A stretch of DNA of 64,000 nt, taken from the NCBI GenBank assembly GCA_964581515.1, contig CAZOOV010000006.1, forward strand, positions 77,653 through 141,652, given 5' to 3'. Shown in pieces: positions 9,506-17,136 of this stretch. Within the stretch, counting starts at the first letter, position 1, and the number at the start of each line of letters is the position of its first letter. The stretch comes from JACJVV01 sp964581515. Lineage in GTDB: Archaea; Nanobdellota; Nanobdellia; Woesearchaeales; JACJVV01. A model generated the notes under the pieces. It saw only the letters and a list, made by a program, of their open reading frames with translations, was not told where the DNA came from and did not search any database. Made by a program: the position numbers and the translations under genes.

Positions 9506-9516
9506 AAATATATAAA
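9506..9516 (+). promoter_or_regulatory. TATA box for map
   Basis: AAAATATATAAAC lies about 25-30 nt before the ATG at 9539, so the transcript would be leaderless; no ribosome binding site is visible. Confidence 0.5.
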
Positions 9517-9538
9517 CAAACACAATACAAACTAGTTT

Positions 9539-10435
9539 ATGCAAGAAGCAGAACCTTCGCAGGAAGATTGGATTAAAGCAGGAAAGATATCTTCAGAAGT
9601 TTTAGAGTTAGGTAGAGTTATGATAAAAAAAGGAGCAACATTCCTTGAAGTGTGTGATGCCTGTGATAAGAAAATATATGAGTTAGGTGCAATACCAGCA
9701 TTTCCTTCTCAAATATCATGCGATGATGTAGCAGCGCACTTTTGTCCAGAAGATAATGATACAACAATATTTGAAGAGCAGGTTGCCAGTCTTGATATAG
9801 GTGCATGCTATAACGGTGCAATAGGTGATAATGCAGTTACAGTTGATTTGTCTGGTAAATATGGTGATCTTGTAAAAGCAAGCAGAGACGCTCTCAATCA
9901 AGCTCTTAAGGTAGTACAGATAGGTACTTCATTAGGGGAGATTGGAAGAGCAATACATGAAGCGATACAGAGTTATGGTTTTTCTCCAGTAAAAAACCTT
10001 TCAGGTCATGGTTTGAATGTTTACAATATTCATGATAAGCCAAGCATACCTAATTTTGATACAGGAGATAGTACAGAACTTGAGAAAGGAATGCATATCG
10101 CAATTGAGCCATTTGCATCAAATGGAAAAGGCATGATATATGAATCTTCACCGGCAACTATTTTTTCTTTAGTGAACAAAAGGCCTGTAAGAAATCCTTA
10201 TTCAAGGAAATTACTTGTTGAGATAGAAAAATACAAAGGCTTGCCATTCACGACAAGATGGCTTTCAAGAAAATTTGGTCCACTCCCTACAAAACTGGGA
10301 TTAAAAGATCTTTCTACTCAGGGTATAATAAAAGGATACGCTCCTTTGCCTGATATGGATCATGGTATGGTCTCGCAAGCAGAACACAGTGTTTTGGTTG
10401 ATGATAAGGTTATTGTCACAACAAAAACAGAATGA
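9539..10435 (+). CDS. map: Methionine aminopeptidase, type II
   Basis: Removes the initiator methionine from nascent proteins. The five metal ligands of the pita-bread fold are present: D86 and D97 (SLDIGACYNGAIGDNAVTVD), H157 (SGHGLNVYNIH), E190 (IAIEPFAS) and E282 (AEHSVLV). The about 60-residue helical insertion before the final ligand (VEIEKYKGLPFTTRW) marks type II. Length 298 is typical of archaea. The very N-terminus is a few residues longer than usual. Leaderless start behind a TATA box. Confidence 0.95.
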   Translation: MQEAEPSQEDWIKAGKISSEVLELGRVMIKKGATFLEVCDACDKKIYELGAIPAFPSQISCDDVAAHFCPEDNDTTIFEEQVASLDIGACYNGAIGDNAVTVDLSGKYGDLVKASRDALNQALKVVQIGTSLGEIGRAIHEAIQSYGFSPVKNLSGHGLNVYNIHDKPSIPNFDTGDSTELEKGMHIAIEPFASNGKGMIYESSPATIFSLVNKRPVRNPYSRKLLVEIEKYKGLPFTTRWLSRKFGPLPTKLGLKDLSTQGIIKGYAPLPDMDHGMVSQAEHSVLVDDKVIVTTKTE

Positions 10436-10541
10436 AATAAATTTAGAAATCTCTTTAAGATAATTATCTGTTATTATTTTTATTATTATATTGGTATTTT
10501 AATCTCAATGCTTAATAATCTTGGATTATTTTAAGTTATTA

Positions 10542-10853
10542 TTATTTATCCTCTTCTTCTTTTCCTTTTTTTGCTTTTTCGTCTTCTTCATCTTCAAATT
10601 CATCAAAATCTTCAAACTTTCCTGCATCGTTCTCTTTTTCTTCAAGATTTTCTAGATCTCCTTCAGGTTTAAGTTCTCCTTCATTCTCTATTTCTTCTTC
10701 AAATTCTTTCTCTTCTTCTTTTTCTTCTGCGTCAAGTTCTTTGAATGTTTCTTCAAAATCCCCTTCAGAACTAGGTACTTGATCTTCTTTCTCTTCTGTA
10801 TTATCTTCTTCTTTCTCTTCTTCTTTTCTTTGGTTTTCTTTGTTCTCTTCCAT
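10542..10853 (-). CDS. Small, highly acidic low-complexity protein
   Basis: About 103 residues made almost only of Glu, Asp and Lys with a few Phe and Leu (for example EEDNTEEKEDQVPSSEGDFE), predicted disordered or coiled coil. I choose the ATG preceded by GAGAGGGATAAT; an in-frame TTG 42 bases upstream is less likely. Function unknown. It lies convergent with map and divergent from another small acidic coiled-coil gene at 10972, sharing a roughly 118-base promoter region. Because the composition is simple, coding status rests on the long open frame and the RBS. Confidence 0.6.
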   Translation of the reverse strand: MEENKENQRKEEEKEEDNTEEKEDQVPSSEGDFEETFKELDAEEKEEEKEFEEEIENEGELKPEGDLENLEEKENDAGKFEDFDEFEDEEDEKAKKGKEEEDK

Positions 10854-10971
10854 ATTATCCCTCTCATGATGTATATCATTTATTAATTTTTCCAATCACT
10901 AGGGTGGTACCAGTAACAACATTTATAAATTCTTAATATTGCAGTCTATTAATTATAGAGAGGTGTGTAAT

Positions 10972-11238
10972 ATGTTGTTTAAGAAAAATAAAGATTCTGA
11001 AATACCGCCATTGCCTGATGAGTTAGAACCAGAACAAAAGATTGTTCCTAATGAATCTGATGAAAAAATGCTAGAAAAGTCTTTTAATGATTCTGATGCT
11101 AAAGAAGAGACTACAGAGGATCCTATCGTTAAGTTGAATGATGATCTTAAAGATATTGAAAATGAACTTAATACAACTGAATCTTCAATAAAAAAGATTG
11201 ATAAACAGCTCGATAAGTTAAATAAGAAAGTAAATTAG
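10972..11238 (+). CDS. Small coiled-coil protein with PPLPD motif
   Basis: 88 residues from the ATG preceded by GAGAGGTG; an in-frame ATG at 10939 precedes that site and is unlikely. The N-terminus is basic (MLFKKNKDSE) followed by a Pro motif (IPPLPDELEPE), an acidic middle and a C-terminal amphipathic helix with heptad pattern (IENELNTTESSIKKIDKQLD). This basic-Pro-coiled-coil layout resembles the larger 11813-12820 protein, which also has a heptad region, so the two may be related in role. No known family recognised. Confidence 0.65.
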   Translation: MLFKKNKDSEIPPLPDELEPEQKIVPNESDEKMLEKSFNDSDAKEETTEDPIVKLNDDLKDIENELNTTESSIKKIDKQLDKLNKKVN

Positions 11239-11354
11239 AATCTTATCTTGTCCTATTTTTATTTAATTTTATCTAACCTATTTCTTGAAATTTAAATATA
11301 ACTATCTGTATTATATTTCTAGTATTAATTTATTTAAATTTACACTCTTGCTAT

Positions 11355-11702
11355 TTAGAACTCGTTCATATCTTCAAGATTTTTCAAGTATCCTTTCTTC
11401 TTCAGAATATCTACTTGTATTGGTTTATATTTGAATATGATATCTCCTTTATCATCTCCACCAAATTCCCAAGGTTGTACAAGAACGATATCGTTATCCC
11501 TTACCCATAGTCTTCTCTTAAGTTTTCCTGGGATTCTGCAGATTCTGGATTTTCCATCAAAACATTTTACTCTGTTTCTACTAGCACCCAGTCTTTGTTC
11601 AAGCATTCCTAGAATTTCTCCTTCACGTGGAGTTCTTACTCTGATTACTTGATCAGCATCCTGATCTTTCTTTTTCTTGTTAAAAGGCTTCCTAAATACC
11701 AT
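11355..11702 (-). CDS. eif1a: Translation initiation factor aIF1A
   Basis: S1/OB-fold factor that binds the A site of the small subunit during start-codon selection. The typical sequence EGEILGMLEQRLGASRNRVK is followed by CFDGKSRICRIPGKLKRRLW and VRDNDIVLVQPWEF. 115 residues is usual for archaea. The N-terminus is basic (FRKPFNKKKKDQ). Monocistronic; flanked by AT-rich gaps of about 110 bases. Confidence 0.97.
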   Translation of the reverse strand: MVFRKPFNKKKKDQDADQVIRVRTPREGEILGMLEQRLGASRNRVKCFDGKSRICRIPGKLKRRLWVRDNDIVLVQPWEFGGDDKGDIIFKYKPIQVDILKKKGYLKNLEDMNEF

Positions 11703-11812
11703 CTAAAAGAACAAATTTCACTTCCTTTATAAACGTTTTCTAAAAAAATAATAAACAAAAGAATTAATAATAAAAAAATAATAAAAATAGAATGAAAAAT
11801 TATTTTTCGTTC

Positions 11813-12820
11813 TTAATAATTATTTTGCTGATTAGGTTGTTCTACAGGTTGTCCTTCAGGCTCTTCTTTTTTCTCTTCTATTAAGTCATCCATTGAAGCT
11901 TCTTGTTTATCTACATTATCTGGTGAAGGCACTTCTGGCTCAGCTTGTGGTTGCTCAGCAGGCTCTTGTTGTACTTCTTGCTGCACTTCTTCTTGAGGTG
12001 CTGCTTGTTCTTCAGCCTGAGGTGGAGGGACATCTAGTTCTTCTTCTGTCTGTGCAACTTCTTGTTGTTCAGGAGCACTGTCAGGTTCAGGGATAGGCTC
12101 GCTTGATTCAGGTACGCTTTCTGGTGAAGGCACTTCTGGCTCAGCTTGTGGTTGCTCAGCAGGCTCTTGTTGTACTTCTTGCTGCACTTCTTCTTGAGGT
12201 GCTGCTTGTTCTTCAGCCTGAGGTGGAGGAACATCTAGTTCTTCCTCTGTTTGTGCAGTCTCTTGTTCCATTGCTTGTTCTACAGGTGCTTGTTGTTCTT
12301 GCTGTACTTCTTCTGGTTGTGCTTCTTGCTGCACTTCTTCTTGAGGTGCCGGTTCTGTCTCTTGAGGCACTTCTACTGGTGCAACAGCCTCTTGTACTTC
12401 TTCTGGCTGTGCTACTTCTTCAACTTTATTTTCTTCCTCTGTGTATAATGCATTCAAAGGTTTCTGACTCTGTAGTATGTCCTGGCTTTTTTCTGCAAGT
12501 CCAGCATCACTTTCTATCTTTTCTATTTCCTTATCAATCTGATTTATTTTTTCTTCTTCTTTAGCAATATTATCATCATCAGTGCTTATTTCTTTATCTA
12601 TCTCTTTTATCTCTTCATCGACGAAATTAAGCTCTTGATCAGTATCCTTAACATCCTTTTGATTCATGTTCTCCTCATAATTTTTCATGTCATCCAAAGT
12701 CTTCTCAGAATGTGTGACTATCTCCTTTGCTTTTTCCATAGCATCCATCATAGAACTAGCAACACCTGACGCTTTAAGTGACATTGCAAGCTTCTTTATA
12801 TCTTCTTCACTACCCATCAT
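11813..12820 (-). CDS. Coiled-coil protein with Gln/Glu/Pro-rich repeat region
   Basis: 335 residues. The first 45 are a short helical domain (EEDIKKLAMSLKASGVASSM), then a coiled coil to about residue 120 (KEIDKEISTDDDNIAKEEEK), then a long region of Gln, Glu, Pro, Val and Ala containing two near-identical 46-residue units (AQTEEELDVPPPQAEEQAAP and following). The C-terminus is disordered. It starts after a GAGGTG site. No family assigned; the layout suggests a scaffold or adaptor whose disordered tail varies by repeat copy number. No signal peptide. Confidence 0.75.
   Translation of the reverse strand: MMGSEEDIKKLAMSLKASGVASSMMDAMEKAKEIVTHSEKTLDDMKNYEENMNQKDVKDTDQELNFVDEEIKEIDKEISTDDDNIAKEEEKINQIDKEIEKIESDAGLAEKSQDILQSQKPLNALYTEEENKVEEVAQPEEVQEAVAPVEVPQETEPAPQEEVQQEAQPEEVQQEQQAPVEQAMEQETAQTEEELDVPPPQAEEQAAPQEEVQQEVQQEPAEQPQAEPEVPSPESVPESSEPIPEPDSAPEQQEVAQTEEELDVPPPQAEEQAAPQEEVQQEVQQEPAEQPQAEPEVPSPDNVDKQEASMDDLIEEKKEEPEGQPVEQPNQQNNY
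11919..12056 (-). repeat. Direct repeat, copy 1, inside the Gln/Glu-rich gene
   Basis: About 138 bases that recur at 12120-12257 with only a handful of differences, offset 201 bases (67 codons), so reading frame is kept. Indicates a recent in-frame duplication. Confidence 0.85.
12120..12257 (-). repeat. Direct repeat, copy 2, inside the Gln/Glu-rich gene
   Basis: Second copy of the unit at 11919-12056; the differences cluster at the end matching the protein segment AQTEEELD. The intervening 63 bases encode a unique PESVPESSEPIPEPDSAPEQ stretch. Confidence 0.85.
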
Positions 12821-12867
12821 TCAACACCTCGTAATAATCTTTTGACTAGTCTTTATGTATTATAGTG

Positions 12868-13362
12868 CTAGTCTTTTGTTGTAGTATAATTATTATCTTT
12901 CAGATGAAAGAGTCTTTTTACACCATATACTACCCTGGAGTTTATAATTTTTGCTATAAATACTGTATGGTCAGCAAAATCTAAGGTCTGTTTGACATGA
13001 CATTCCATATATGCACAAGCCTCCTTAATCCTAGGGCATTCTATTGATGTAGTATTATCTTTTATTAGTCCTAATTCTTCAAATTTATCTATATGTTCAC
13101 CATGTATCAAATCACATTGATGTGCTTTTTTATCCATATCAAAAGACATAAAATTGACGATAAAAACACCAGATATCTTTATCATGTTGACAATGTTTTT
13201 GTTATTGTGTACAGCGATTGCATAAAGCATCTCTTCTTTTGATACAGGCATATGCCAATATACTGTTTCTATATCATCTCTTTCAATCTCTTTACCAAAC
13301 TGTTCAATTAATGCTCTTGTAGTAATGAGAACAACTTGTTGCGGGCCTAAGAGCTCTGACAT
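12868..13362 (-). CDS. Flavin reductase-like FMN-binding protein
   Basis: 164 residues with the split-barrel flavin-binding pattern: an N-terminal PQQVVLITTR strand, MLYAIAVHNNKNIVNMIKIS, GVFIVNFMSFDMDKKAHQC and the late HTVFIAKIINSRV block seen in the flavin reductase-like family. It probably binds FMN and transfers electrons to an unknown partner. The start codon follows directly on the stop codon of the upstream membrane protein (TAG then ATG), so the two are translationally coupled. Confidence 0.82.
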   Translation of the reverse strand: MSELLGPQQVVLITTRALIEQFGKEIERDDIETVYWHMPVSKEEMLYAIAVHNNKNIVNMIKISGVFIVNFMSFDMDKKAHQCDLIHGEHIDKFEELGLIKDNTTSIECPRIKEACAYMECHVKQTLDFADHTVFIAKIINSRVVYGVKRLFHLKDNNYTTTKD

Positions 13363-14082
13363 CTAAAATTCCTCTATCAACTCTATGCTTACTATGATGT
13401 ACCATATGGTGTAAAGTATGAATGGTATATAAAACAATGGCAGGCTAAAAGGTAAGAGTACCATTTCGACTAATATTAAAGGAGTTAGCGAATAAAAACC
13501 TGCTGAAAGTAATTTTTTGTATTTGATCTTCTTTTTCATTATGCTAACTATGATTTTCGTTAGCAAGGAATATATCAATACTATTATTAAGTATTTTACC
13601 AGATTATATACATAGAAGTATACTAGTATTGACGGTAAGAGAAATAAGAACAATAATCCTGTCAGTTTTGCTGCTGCTTCAGGATTCTCTTTGACATTTT
13701 TGTAGACATCCACTGGGAAATTCTTTTTCACACCAAATATTGGTTGATAAATCAGTTCTTTGTTTGTAATTATGAATTTTCCTTTTGTTGCGTTAGCATC
13801 ATTAGCAATGCTTAGTGCTGGATCTTTTGTCGGAAATCCCAGTGGCTCAGTGGTATTGAATTTAATGTCTATTGTGAACTCTTCCACTTTTGAGAGTTCT
13901 TGTTTGACCATTTCTGGAAATGATATGAGTCCAGGTAGTGCCATGAGAAGTGCAATTATTGACATCAATGTAAATAGCTTGAATACATAGGAAAAACCTT
14001 CATTCCATTTGCTTTGCGTCAGTTCTTTATAATGAAATATGCTAAATGACTTGATAAATACTTTCCAAAACTCGCTTTTCAT
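13363..14082 (-). CDS. DUF1189-like integral membrane protein
   Basis: 239 residues. A short cytosolic N-terminus (FWKVFIKSFSIFHYKELTQS) leads into one membrane helix, an approximately 100-residue external loop (EFTIDIKFNTTEPLGFPTKD), then four closely spaced helices to the C-terminus. This topology and the N-terminal sequence match the DUF1189 family, whose function is not established. Its stop codon abuts the start of the flavin reductase-like gene, suggesting a two-gene operon. Confidence 0.75.
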   Translation of the reverse strand: MKSEFWKVFIKSFSIFHYKELTQSKWNEGFSYVFKLFTLMSIIALLMALPGLISFPEMVKQELSKVEEFTIDIKFNTTEPLGFPTKDPALSIANDANATKGKFIITNKELIYQPIFGVKKNFPVDVYKNVKENPEAAAKLTGLLFLFLLPSILVYFYVYNLVKYLIIVLIYSLLTKIIVSIMKKKIKYKKLLSAGFYSLTPLILVEMVLLPFSLPLFYIPFILYTIWYIIVSIELIEEF

Positions 14083-14100
14083 GTTATTCCTCTTTTTGAT

Positions 14101-14214
14101 ATATCCCTGATAGCATTACCATGTATACTGGCGCCCATCGAGGCGCATGAGGTTGCTTTAGCACCTCATAATTGCGCCGTGCCCCAGTATACATTCCTGT
14201 ATTATTTGGGATAT
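14101..14214 (+). repeat. Interspersed stem-loop element, copy B (type I)
   Basis: Outer stem ATATCCC (14101-14107) with GGGATAT (14208-14214), perfect. Main stem ATGTATACTGG (14121-14131) with CCAGTATACAT (14184-14194), 11 perfect pairs. The core CGCCCATCGAGGCG / CGCCGTGC is identical to copy A. The apical stem ATGAGGT/ACCTCAT (plus GC/GC) differs from copy A yet still pairs. Intergenic between two minus-strand genes. No clear TATA box upstream, unlike most other copies. Confidence 0.85.
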
Positions 14215-14234
14215 TCCTCTTTTTTTGTAATTAT

Positions 14235-14759
14235 TTATTCACAGAAAAGGATTAAGTCTTTCTCCTCTTCAATAGTCTTATTAACTTTGAAATTCTCTTT
14301 AATCCTATTTATAATTTTTCGTTTTTGAGACATCTTCTTAAGTACAGTGAAGACAAAACTCTTTCCAATCTTTTTGATCTCTTTTAAGTTTATTTCAAGT
14401 TCTTTGATATGATGTATTGCTGAGATGCATAGAATATAATCAAATTCATTATCTTTAAAACCAAGTTCTGCAATATCTTCTGCTTTTGCAACAATATATT
14501 TGTGATCTCTTTTCTTTTTTATCTTTTCATTTCTTTTCTTATTATATTCTATTGCTTTTTCAATCAGCTTCTTGCTTGGATCAATTCCTACACAGATGCA
14601 ATCAAAATCACTTGATATGCCTGAGCCACATCCTATATCTAGTATCTTTGTATCAGGTTTAATTTCTATATTTGCTTTTACTATGTCCATCTTCTTTTTT
14701 TGTTCTTCTCCATATAGCTCATCATATCCTTCTGCTATTGAATCATAGTATTTGCTCAT
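14235..14759 (-). CDS. Class I SAM-dependent methyltransferase
   Basis: 174 residues from MSKYYDSIAEGYDELYGEEQ. The SAM motif I is ILDIGCGSGISS, motif II region CVGIDPSKKLIEKA, motif IV-like FDYILCISAIHHI. This is the Methyltransf_11/25 pattern used for small-molecule or other substrates; target unknown. I choose this start because a TATA box (TTTATAAAAAA, 14784-14794) lies about 25-30 nt upstream, making the mRNA leaderless; in-frame upstream starts would overlap the promoter. The C-terminus is short. Confidence 0.85.
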   Translation of the reverse strand: MSKYYDSIAEGYDELYGEEQKKKMDIVKANIEIKPDTKILDIGCGSGISSDFDCICVGIDPSKKLIEKAIEYNKKRNEKIKKKRDHKYIVAKAEDIAELGFKDNEFDYILCISAIHHIKELEINLKEIKKIGKSFVFTVLKKMSQKRKIINRIKENFKVNKTIEEEKDLILFCE

Positions 14760-14812
14760 TTTAATCATATATTTTAAGTAAAGTTTATAAAAAATAAGGT
14801 CTGAAGTCACAT

Positions 14813-15304
14813 ATGCCAGGAGAAATGTTAGAATTCCTTTCTAAGATGAAATATTATATTTTAGGGGTCATATTATTAATAGTTATTCTTCTAGGATTCT
14901 TGTTTTGGGATTTCTTGAAAGTATACTGGTTACAGACCTTAATTGGTGTCATTGCATTAGTGATATTGGCACTTATTATATTTGTAGGTGTTAAAGGTGC
15001 AATTATCATTGCATCTAGGATGAAATATTATGTCTTGATTTTTGTTCCTTTGTTGATCTTGATGGCAATGTCTATGATGGGTATGACAGAGTACAACATA
15101 TCTGAATCATTTGGTATGATGAACGAGTTCATGAAAGTATATTGGGTGCATTCTCTTATAGCAACAGTTGTTGTGGCTATTTTGATATGGGTTACAGTCC
15201 AGATGCGTACAATGATATATTATAAGAGTCTGCAAAAGAAACGCGAGAATACTAAGGAAAGAGCAGAAGCAAGAGACATGCAATTTAGTTCTCATAGAGA
15301 ATAA
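14813..15304 (+). CDS. Hypothetical membrane protein with four helices
   Basis: 163 residues. Four hydrophobic segments (about 12-32, 38-62, 68-90, 108-128) and a charged cytosolic tail (KKRENTKERAEARDMQFSSH). The two halves resemble each other: SKMKYYILGVILL and SRMKYYVLIFVPLL each open a pair of helices and each pair includes VYW followed by H or L (LKVYWLQTLIGV, MKVYWVHSLIAT), so the protein looks like an internal duplication. Function unknown. Divergent from the methyltransferase. Confidence 0.75.
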   Translation: MPGEMLEFLSKMKYYILGVILLIVILLGFLFWDFLKVYWLQTLIGVIALVILALIIFVGVKGAIIIASRMKYYVLIFVPLLILMAMSMMGMTEYNISESFGMMNEFMKVYWVHSLIATVVVAILIWVTVQMRTMIYYKSLQKKRENTKERAEARDMQFSSHRE

Positions 15305-15377
15305 TTTTATTCTTTAAATTTCTTATAAACAAAAACTTTTATAAAACAGTTACAAATTCTTAAACCTACTTATAAAT

Positions 15378-15488
15378 GCCTCTATAGCTTAGTAGGTAGA
15401 GCGTGCGACTGTTAATGAACGAAGTTCAAACTTTTGAACATGTTCAAAAGTAATCGCAAGGTCACCAGTTCGAGTCTGGTTAGGGGCG
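15378..15488 (+). tRNA. tRNA-Asn (GUU) with a 38-nt intron
   Basis: Acceptor GCCTCTA pairs with TAGGGGC (one G-U), discriminator G. D arm TAGCTTAGTAGGTAGAGC, anticodon stem TGCGA/TCGCA, loop CTGTTA-A with anticodon GTT at 15411-15413, T arm ACCAG-TTCGAGT-CTGGT. A 38-nt intron (15415-15452) interrupts the loop at 37/38. TGAAC (15416-15420) pairs with GTTCA (15442-15446) next to 3-nt TAA bulges on both sides; the central helix CTGT/AAAG has one mismatch. No CCA encoded. Confidence 0.95.
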
Positions 15489-15526
15489 CTTTTTAATATG
15501 CAAAAGTGAAAGTTTTTGCATACATT

Positions 15527-15660
15527 GGTCCCGTAGCTTAGCCTGGTAGAGTGCTCGACTGATATAGGCTAACTTTAGATATCGAGTGGTCCCGAGTTCA
15601 AATGTTAAATTGTGTTTAATGTTTAGAAAATGCAATTTTCTGAAAGTCTCGGCGGGACCA
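15527..15660 (+). tRNA. tRNA-Ile (GAU) with two introns
   Basis: Acceptor GGTCCCG/CGGGACC, discriminator A, anticodon stem CTCGA/TCGAG, loop CTGATA-A with anticodon GAT at 15561-15563. Intron 1 (15565-15580, 16 nt) sits at 37/38; its bulge-helix-bulge is CTGA/TTAG with TAT and ATA bulges. The T stem CCGAG (15592-15596) reaches its partner CTCGG (15648-15652) only after removal of a second insert of 44 nt (15603-15646), leaving the normal loop TTCAAAT. Its central helix TTCA/TGAA is flanked by 3-nt bulges AAT and AGT. No CCA encoded. Confidence 0.93.
15603..15646 (+). other. Non-canonical tRNA intron at position 59/60
   Basis: 44-nt intron in the T loop of tRNA-Ile. Cleavage after the second base of each 3-nt bulge (AA|T and AG|T) gives T loop TTCAAA+T. 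An inner helix AAATTG/CAATTT and the hairpin AGAAAA/TTTTCT compete inside the intron. Confidence 0.85.
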
Positions 15661-15703
15661 TCTTTTCTTTTAATATTATATTATTTACAGAAAAAGTCAA
15701 TTC

Positions 15704-16141
15704 TCACTCTACTCTTGCTTTTATCAGCATGAGTTCATTTGCACCCTGGTTATCTCTTCCTCCCAAGAATGATATCTGGAACTCGTCTGTATACTTCTTC
15801 CCTTTTGGTGCAGTCATAGAACATGCCATTGTTACAGTCAATGGTTCTTGTGATTCAACAACATCTTTCTCAAAACTGTTGCATCCTCCTATTTCACTAG
15901 GGATTATCTTCAGCTTGTATATCTCAGGTCCATTGTATGTTAAATCAAACTGTATTTGATTGAATTTAATCTTCATATTGCTGCATTCAACATATTCTGG
16001 TGTGATGCAGTAGCTGCCTTTCATTGTCCTTACGTCAATGACACCGAAGAATGACAGCATGGAAAATATTATCGCTCCTACCATGATGTATGTGAACATC
16101 ATTAGTATACGTTCGAACTTATAGCTTTGATCAGCTGTCAT
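15704..16141 (-). CDS. Membrane-anchored pilin-like protein
   Basis: 145 residues: short charged N-terminus (MTADQSYKFERILM), one hydrophobic helix ending in SFFGVIDV, then an extracellular domain with Cys pairs (SYCITPEYVEC, GGCNSFEKD, MACSM). The helix end followed by two Cys residues parallels the neighbouring class III pilin (AFFGLLNPSRFLPEKCELAP), so I read it as a pilin-like relative whose N-terminus lacks the K-G-Q-A cleavage motif and stays membrane-bound. Opposite orientation to the tRNAs. Function inferred only from layout and neighbourhood. Confidence 0.65.
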   Translation of the reverse strand: MTADQSYKFERILMMFTYIMVGAIIFSMLSFFGVIDVRTMKGSYCITPEYVECSNMKIKFNQIQFDLTYNGPEIYKLKIIPSEIGGCNSFEKDVVESQEPLTVTMACSMTAPKGKKYTDEFQISFLGGRDNQGANELMLIKARVE

Positions 16142-16288
16142 ATCTTACATGGTAGAGATGGTTGTTTAAATACTTTACTGGAGGATAATAGTTGTTTGTG
16201 CTTTAATTTAGAAAACAAGATGATAATATGATTTAGAATTAAATATAATTAGAATAAATAATAATTAAAAAAAGAAATAAAGAAGGGC

Positions 16289-16960
16289 TTAAGCCTCTTC
16301 GATTTCAACAACAAGATAACCTGACTTTGAATGATGGATTATGTTTCCTTCAATCTCAACATCATAACTAATTATCATGTCTGATTTAAATCTGTTTGCT
16401 GGAACGACTTCAGTACAATTGATATCAAATCTTTCTGTTGCACCTTCTGCTATTCTTGTTACATTTGCTCTTGCTGCTAATGTATTTAGAAAAGTACCTT
16501 CAACAGAGAGGCCAGTCTCTAAACAACTAGTTATTATAAGACCATCTTCAGGATCTGCTGAGTTCCATGCAGTATTTCCATAATCACATTGGGAGATAGT
16601 ACCAACTGTTGGTCCAATAGCAGAATTATCACAAGCAGTGACATTTACAATAACATTTCTCATTGTTTGTCCAATACCATTATTAACTAATAATGTTATT
16701 TTTGCTGTATCGGGATCTGATGTATCTCTTGTAAGCTGCGCTGCACTATGGTCCATGCATGTTAGACCTGGAGCTAATTCACATTTTTCAGGTAAGAATC
16801 TGCTCGGATTAAGTAACCCGAAGAATGCCAAAGCTGCTATTGCGATAAGGACTACTAATAATGCCCAACCGTATGTCATCAAGAATTCCATAGCTGCTTG
16901 ACCCTTCTTGTTAGAGAAGCACAGACCACAGGTCTTGTGTTTTTTATTATGAAAGACCAT
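16289..16960 (-). CDS. Type IV pilin-like protein with class III signal peptide
   Basis: 223 residues. The class III (archaeal type IV pilin) signal KKGQAAMEFLMTYGWALL is followed directly by the hydrophobic assembly helix VVLIAIAALAFFGLL, then an extracellular beta-rich domain with several Cys residues and N-x-S/T sites. Cleavage is expected after KKG by an archaeal prepilin peptidase (not in this window). The leader is about 21 residues and unusually contains C-G-L-C. Start chosen because GAGGTGAA precedes this ATG; a GTG four codons earlier is within that site. Divergent from the 17137 gene. Confidence 0.85.
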   Translation of the reverse strand: MVFHNKKHKTCGLCFSNKKGQAAMEFLMTYGWALLVVLIAIAALAFFGLLNPSRFLPEKCELAPGLTCMDHSAAQLTRDTSDPDTAKITLLVNNGIGQTMRNVIVNVTACDNSAIGPTVGTISQCDYGNTAWNSADPEDGLIITSCLETGLSVEGTFLNTLAARANVTRIAEGATERFDINCTEVVPANRFKSDMIISYDVEIEGNIIHHSKSGYLVVEIEEA

Positions 16961-17136
16961 TTTTTTATTCACCTCTATATTAAATTAGTATAAATTTATA
17001 GTTATAATAGTTCTATTCTACCTAAACTCATATATAAATGTTGCCCTTTTTCACTATTGGAACACAAAACAGCATTTATTACTTTAAAGTGAATGAGAAA
17101 TAATAAAAATCTACTGAATTAAATCAATCATATAAC

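Noticed and set aside
10688..10879. Second minus-strand Lys-rich frame within the acidic protein gene
   Set aside because: A frame-shifted reading of the same low-complexity codons, without an RBS.
12103..12564. Long plus-strand frame of Leu, Val and Ala opposite the Gln/Glu-rich gene
   Set aside because: It is the mirror of the repetitive Gln/Glu codons on the minus strand, with no RBS or family match.
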